Shown here: one piece after another, positions 5,759 to 7,171 of the stretch
Position numbering within the stretch: the stretch's first letter is position 1
How the letters are laid out: the number at the start of each line of letters is the position of its first letter
From: Bacteroidota bacterium
Lineage (GTDB): Bacteria > Bacteroidota > Bacteroidia > Chitinophagales > Chitinophagaceae
Assembly: GCA_026391115.1 (NCBI GenBank)
Contig: JAPLER010000071.1
Location: forward strand, 1 to 7,171
Direction of reading: 5' to 3'
DNA: 7,171 nt
Position numbers and translations under genes: made by a program
Notes under the pieces: model-generated
Told to the model about the DNA's origin: nothing
The model's input: the letters and a program-made list of their open reading frames with translations, nothing else
Databases searched by the model: none

Positions 5759-7171
5759 CTGTCTATTGCTTTGTAATATGCCATTATAAACAGTGCACCT
5801 AAGTTTTTTTGTGGTGGTATATAGTCGTCAAATCTTTCCTTTAACTCTTTGCTGTTGGCAAATTTGGTTTCCAGATTTTTCCAAATAGTTATCCAGTTTA
5901 AGTCTTTGCCTTGCTTCAAGTTTTCAAAAATCATTTCAATAATTCTTGCATTAATACTTCCTGTACCTATTTGTTTGCTTGCAATAATTTGTGCTTGTGG
6001 GCTAATGTTTAATACTTGCGATAAACTATGATAACCACCACAACTACCTAGCAATACCAACTGTGCATAGCTTGTAATTTGTTTAATAGTTGTTTTTAAA
6101 TAATAACTATGTCCACGATGTATAACAATGGTTGGCAGTATATTCAACGAATCTAAATAACGATACAAAGCTTTTTGTGCAGCATCATCTAAGCCTTTAT
6201 CTTCATCAAGTGGCTTGTTGGCAAATATGGTAATGGGTGTTGTGCCATTGCTTATTACTTCTACCCAGTTTTCTTTGTTTACAATTCTCCAGCCACTGCT
6301 TCTAAAATTATTTATAAAGTTGCTGAATATGTTTTTGCCATCTTTATCGCCATAAAAAAACTGCTGTACATAAATTCTGTCTTTGCCATCTTTTAAACTA
6401 GTATTTGTTATTTGATATACATTGGGCAAGTTAAATAACTTAGCAGCATCTAGGTTTGGTGTAGAATCGAATGAATTAAATATTTGTTGTAAGAGACTGT
6501 AAACAACTTTGCCCTTTTTATTGTTACTAGCAAATTGTACAGCAACATTTCTACTTACTTCATTTTTAATAATTTTTTTTATAGCTGTATCTCTAATGCT
6601 GGCATAACTATCTGCAACATCCACAGCTTCTTCAAGGCTCCAATAATCTTGTAAATTATTGCTAAAACTTTTCATTAAACCCTCAGCAACTGGCTTATCA
6701 ATATGACTTAAAAAATCTTCAAGCATATTAAAATTAGCACACATTTTTATAAATTTTCTGTAGTAGCCAAAGTGTACTAATTTAAACAAACTATCTGCTT
6801 TTATATTGCCAAGTTCTTTAATTATTTTTGGATACACACCACTTATAAAACTGCTGGTGTACATTTCATCTTCGCCCATTACAGTTAAAAAATACAACTC
6901 AACAGGTGTTAGGTTTTTTATTTTGTCGAAACGTATTTGCAAATTTTCTTCATCGTGAAGCGAGTTGATTGGAGTTATATATACTTCAAGAGCTTTGGCT
7001 TTTAATTTATCTGTTAAAGCTTGTGCAGATAGAATGGTGTTGCCTTTTTGCTTTTCTACTTCGTAAATATTTTGTGTTGCCACCAATAGTTTATAGTAAG
7101 CTTCCTCGTTATCTACAGTTTTTAAAACTGCATCAACTGTTAATTGTTTTGCATAAATGGCATCTAAAAAA
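5749..7171 (-). CDS. Uncharacterised protein with a caspase-like (clan CD) cysteine peptidase-type C-terminal domain (5' end outside window)
   Basis: The frame is open to the window edge, so the last ~473 residues are seen; the TTG at 7086 is internal. The first ~230 visible residues are largely helical, with no repeats or membrane spans. The C-terminal half looks like a caspase/hemoglobinase fold: a strand RIYVQQFFYGDKDG, a helix, further strands ending ITIFANKP, a helix, a strand PTIVIHRGHSYY (His codons at 6118-6120 and 6109-6111), a strand LVLLGSCGGY (Cys codon at 6040-6042), then a strand QIIASKQIGTGSIN and a helix. Hydrophobic strands ending in H-x-G-H and in G-S-C-G-G are what clan CD peptidases (caspases, gingipains, separase, CHAT) use as catalytic His and Cys. 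The Cys lies 23 or 26 residues after the two His, short for caspases but close to separase. I believe similar hypothetical proteins occur in other Bacteroidota, from memory only. Peptidase activity, substrate and location are unproven; a signal peptide could lie outside the window. Confidence 0.8.
   Translation of the reverse strand, partial: FLDAIYAKQLTVDAVLKTVDNEEAYYKLLVATQNIYEVEKQKGNTILSAQALTDKLKAKALEVYITPINSLHDEENLQIRFDKIKNLTPVELYFLTVMGEDEMYTSSFISGVYPKIIKELGNIKADSLFKLVHFGYYRKFIKMCANFNMLEDFLSHIDKPVAEGLMKSFSNNLQDYWSLEEAVDVADSYASIRDTAIKKIIKNEVSRNVAVQFASNNKKGKVVYSLLQQIFNSFDSTPNLDAAKLFNLPNVYQITNTSLKDGKDRIYVQQFFYGDKDGKNIFSNFINNFRSSGWRIVNKENWVEVISNGTTPITIFANKPLDEDKGLDDAAQKALYRYLDSLNILPTIVIHRGHSYYLKTTIKQITSYAQLVLLGSCGGYHSLSQVLNISPQAQIIASKQIGTGSINARIIEMIFENLKQGKDLNWITIWKNLETKFANSKELKERFDDYIPPQKNLGALFIMAYYKAIDSVK

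Noticed and set aside
5849..6031. Plus-strand open frame opposite the caspase-like gene
   Set aside because: It is hydrophobic only because it complements coding sequence, and the minus-strand frame is long and motif-bearing.

Overview
The window reads as chromosomal DNA of a low-G+C member of the Bacteroidota, probably near the Chitinophagaceae; the family-level placement is inference. Supporting signs are a secreted repeat protein with a type IX secretion (T9SS) C-terminal sorting domain, a ComEC protein of the form usual in this phylum, A-rich leaders without Shine-Dalgarno sequences, and one TAnnTTTG promoter element of the Bacteroidota type. There are no RNA genes, insertion sequences, CRISPR arrays or phage genes.

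Layout. (1) 2-1402 (+): the 3' part of a large secreted or surface protein with Ig-like/PKD-like modules and a T9SS sorting domain, closed by a strong hairpin terminator at 1480-1516. (2) 1538-3930 (+): a small DUF952 protein and, 8 bp later, a 695-residue ComEC/Rec2 DNA-uptake channel with a TTG start, likely one transcript. (3) 3931-4280: no well-conserved gene; it holds two overlapping small membrane-protein reading frames that look like one gene split by a single-base frameshift. (4) 4281-4976 (-): a classical short-chain dehydrogenase/reductase, divergent from (5) 5046-5744 (+), a YjjG-type HAD nucleotidase; a 69-bp intergenic region separates them and carries a promoter-like element for the SDR. 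(6) 5749-7171 (-): the C-terminal part of an uncharacterised protein that meets the HAD gene tail to tail with 4 bp between stops.

Most of this is ordinary housekeeping or lineage-typical content, and the genes do not form an obvious single pathway. The most interesting item is the last gene. Its C-terminal half has the order of strands and the His and Cys motifs expected of a caspase-like (clan CD) cysteine peptidase, with a His-Cys spacing close to that of separase. The second is the split small membrane gene at 3968-4272. Both edge genes are cut by the window, so their N-termini, including any signal peptides, cannot be seen.
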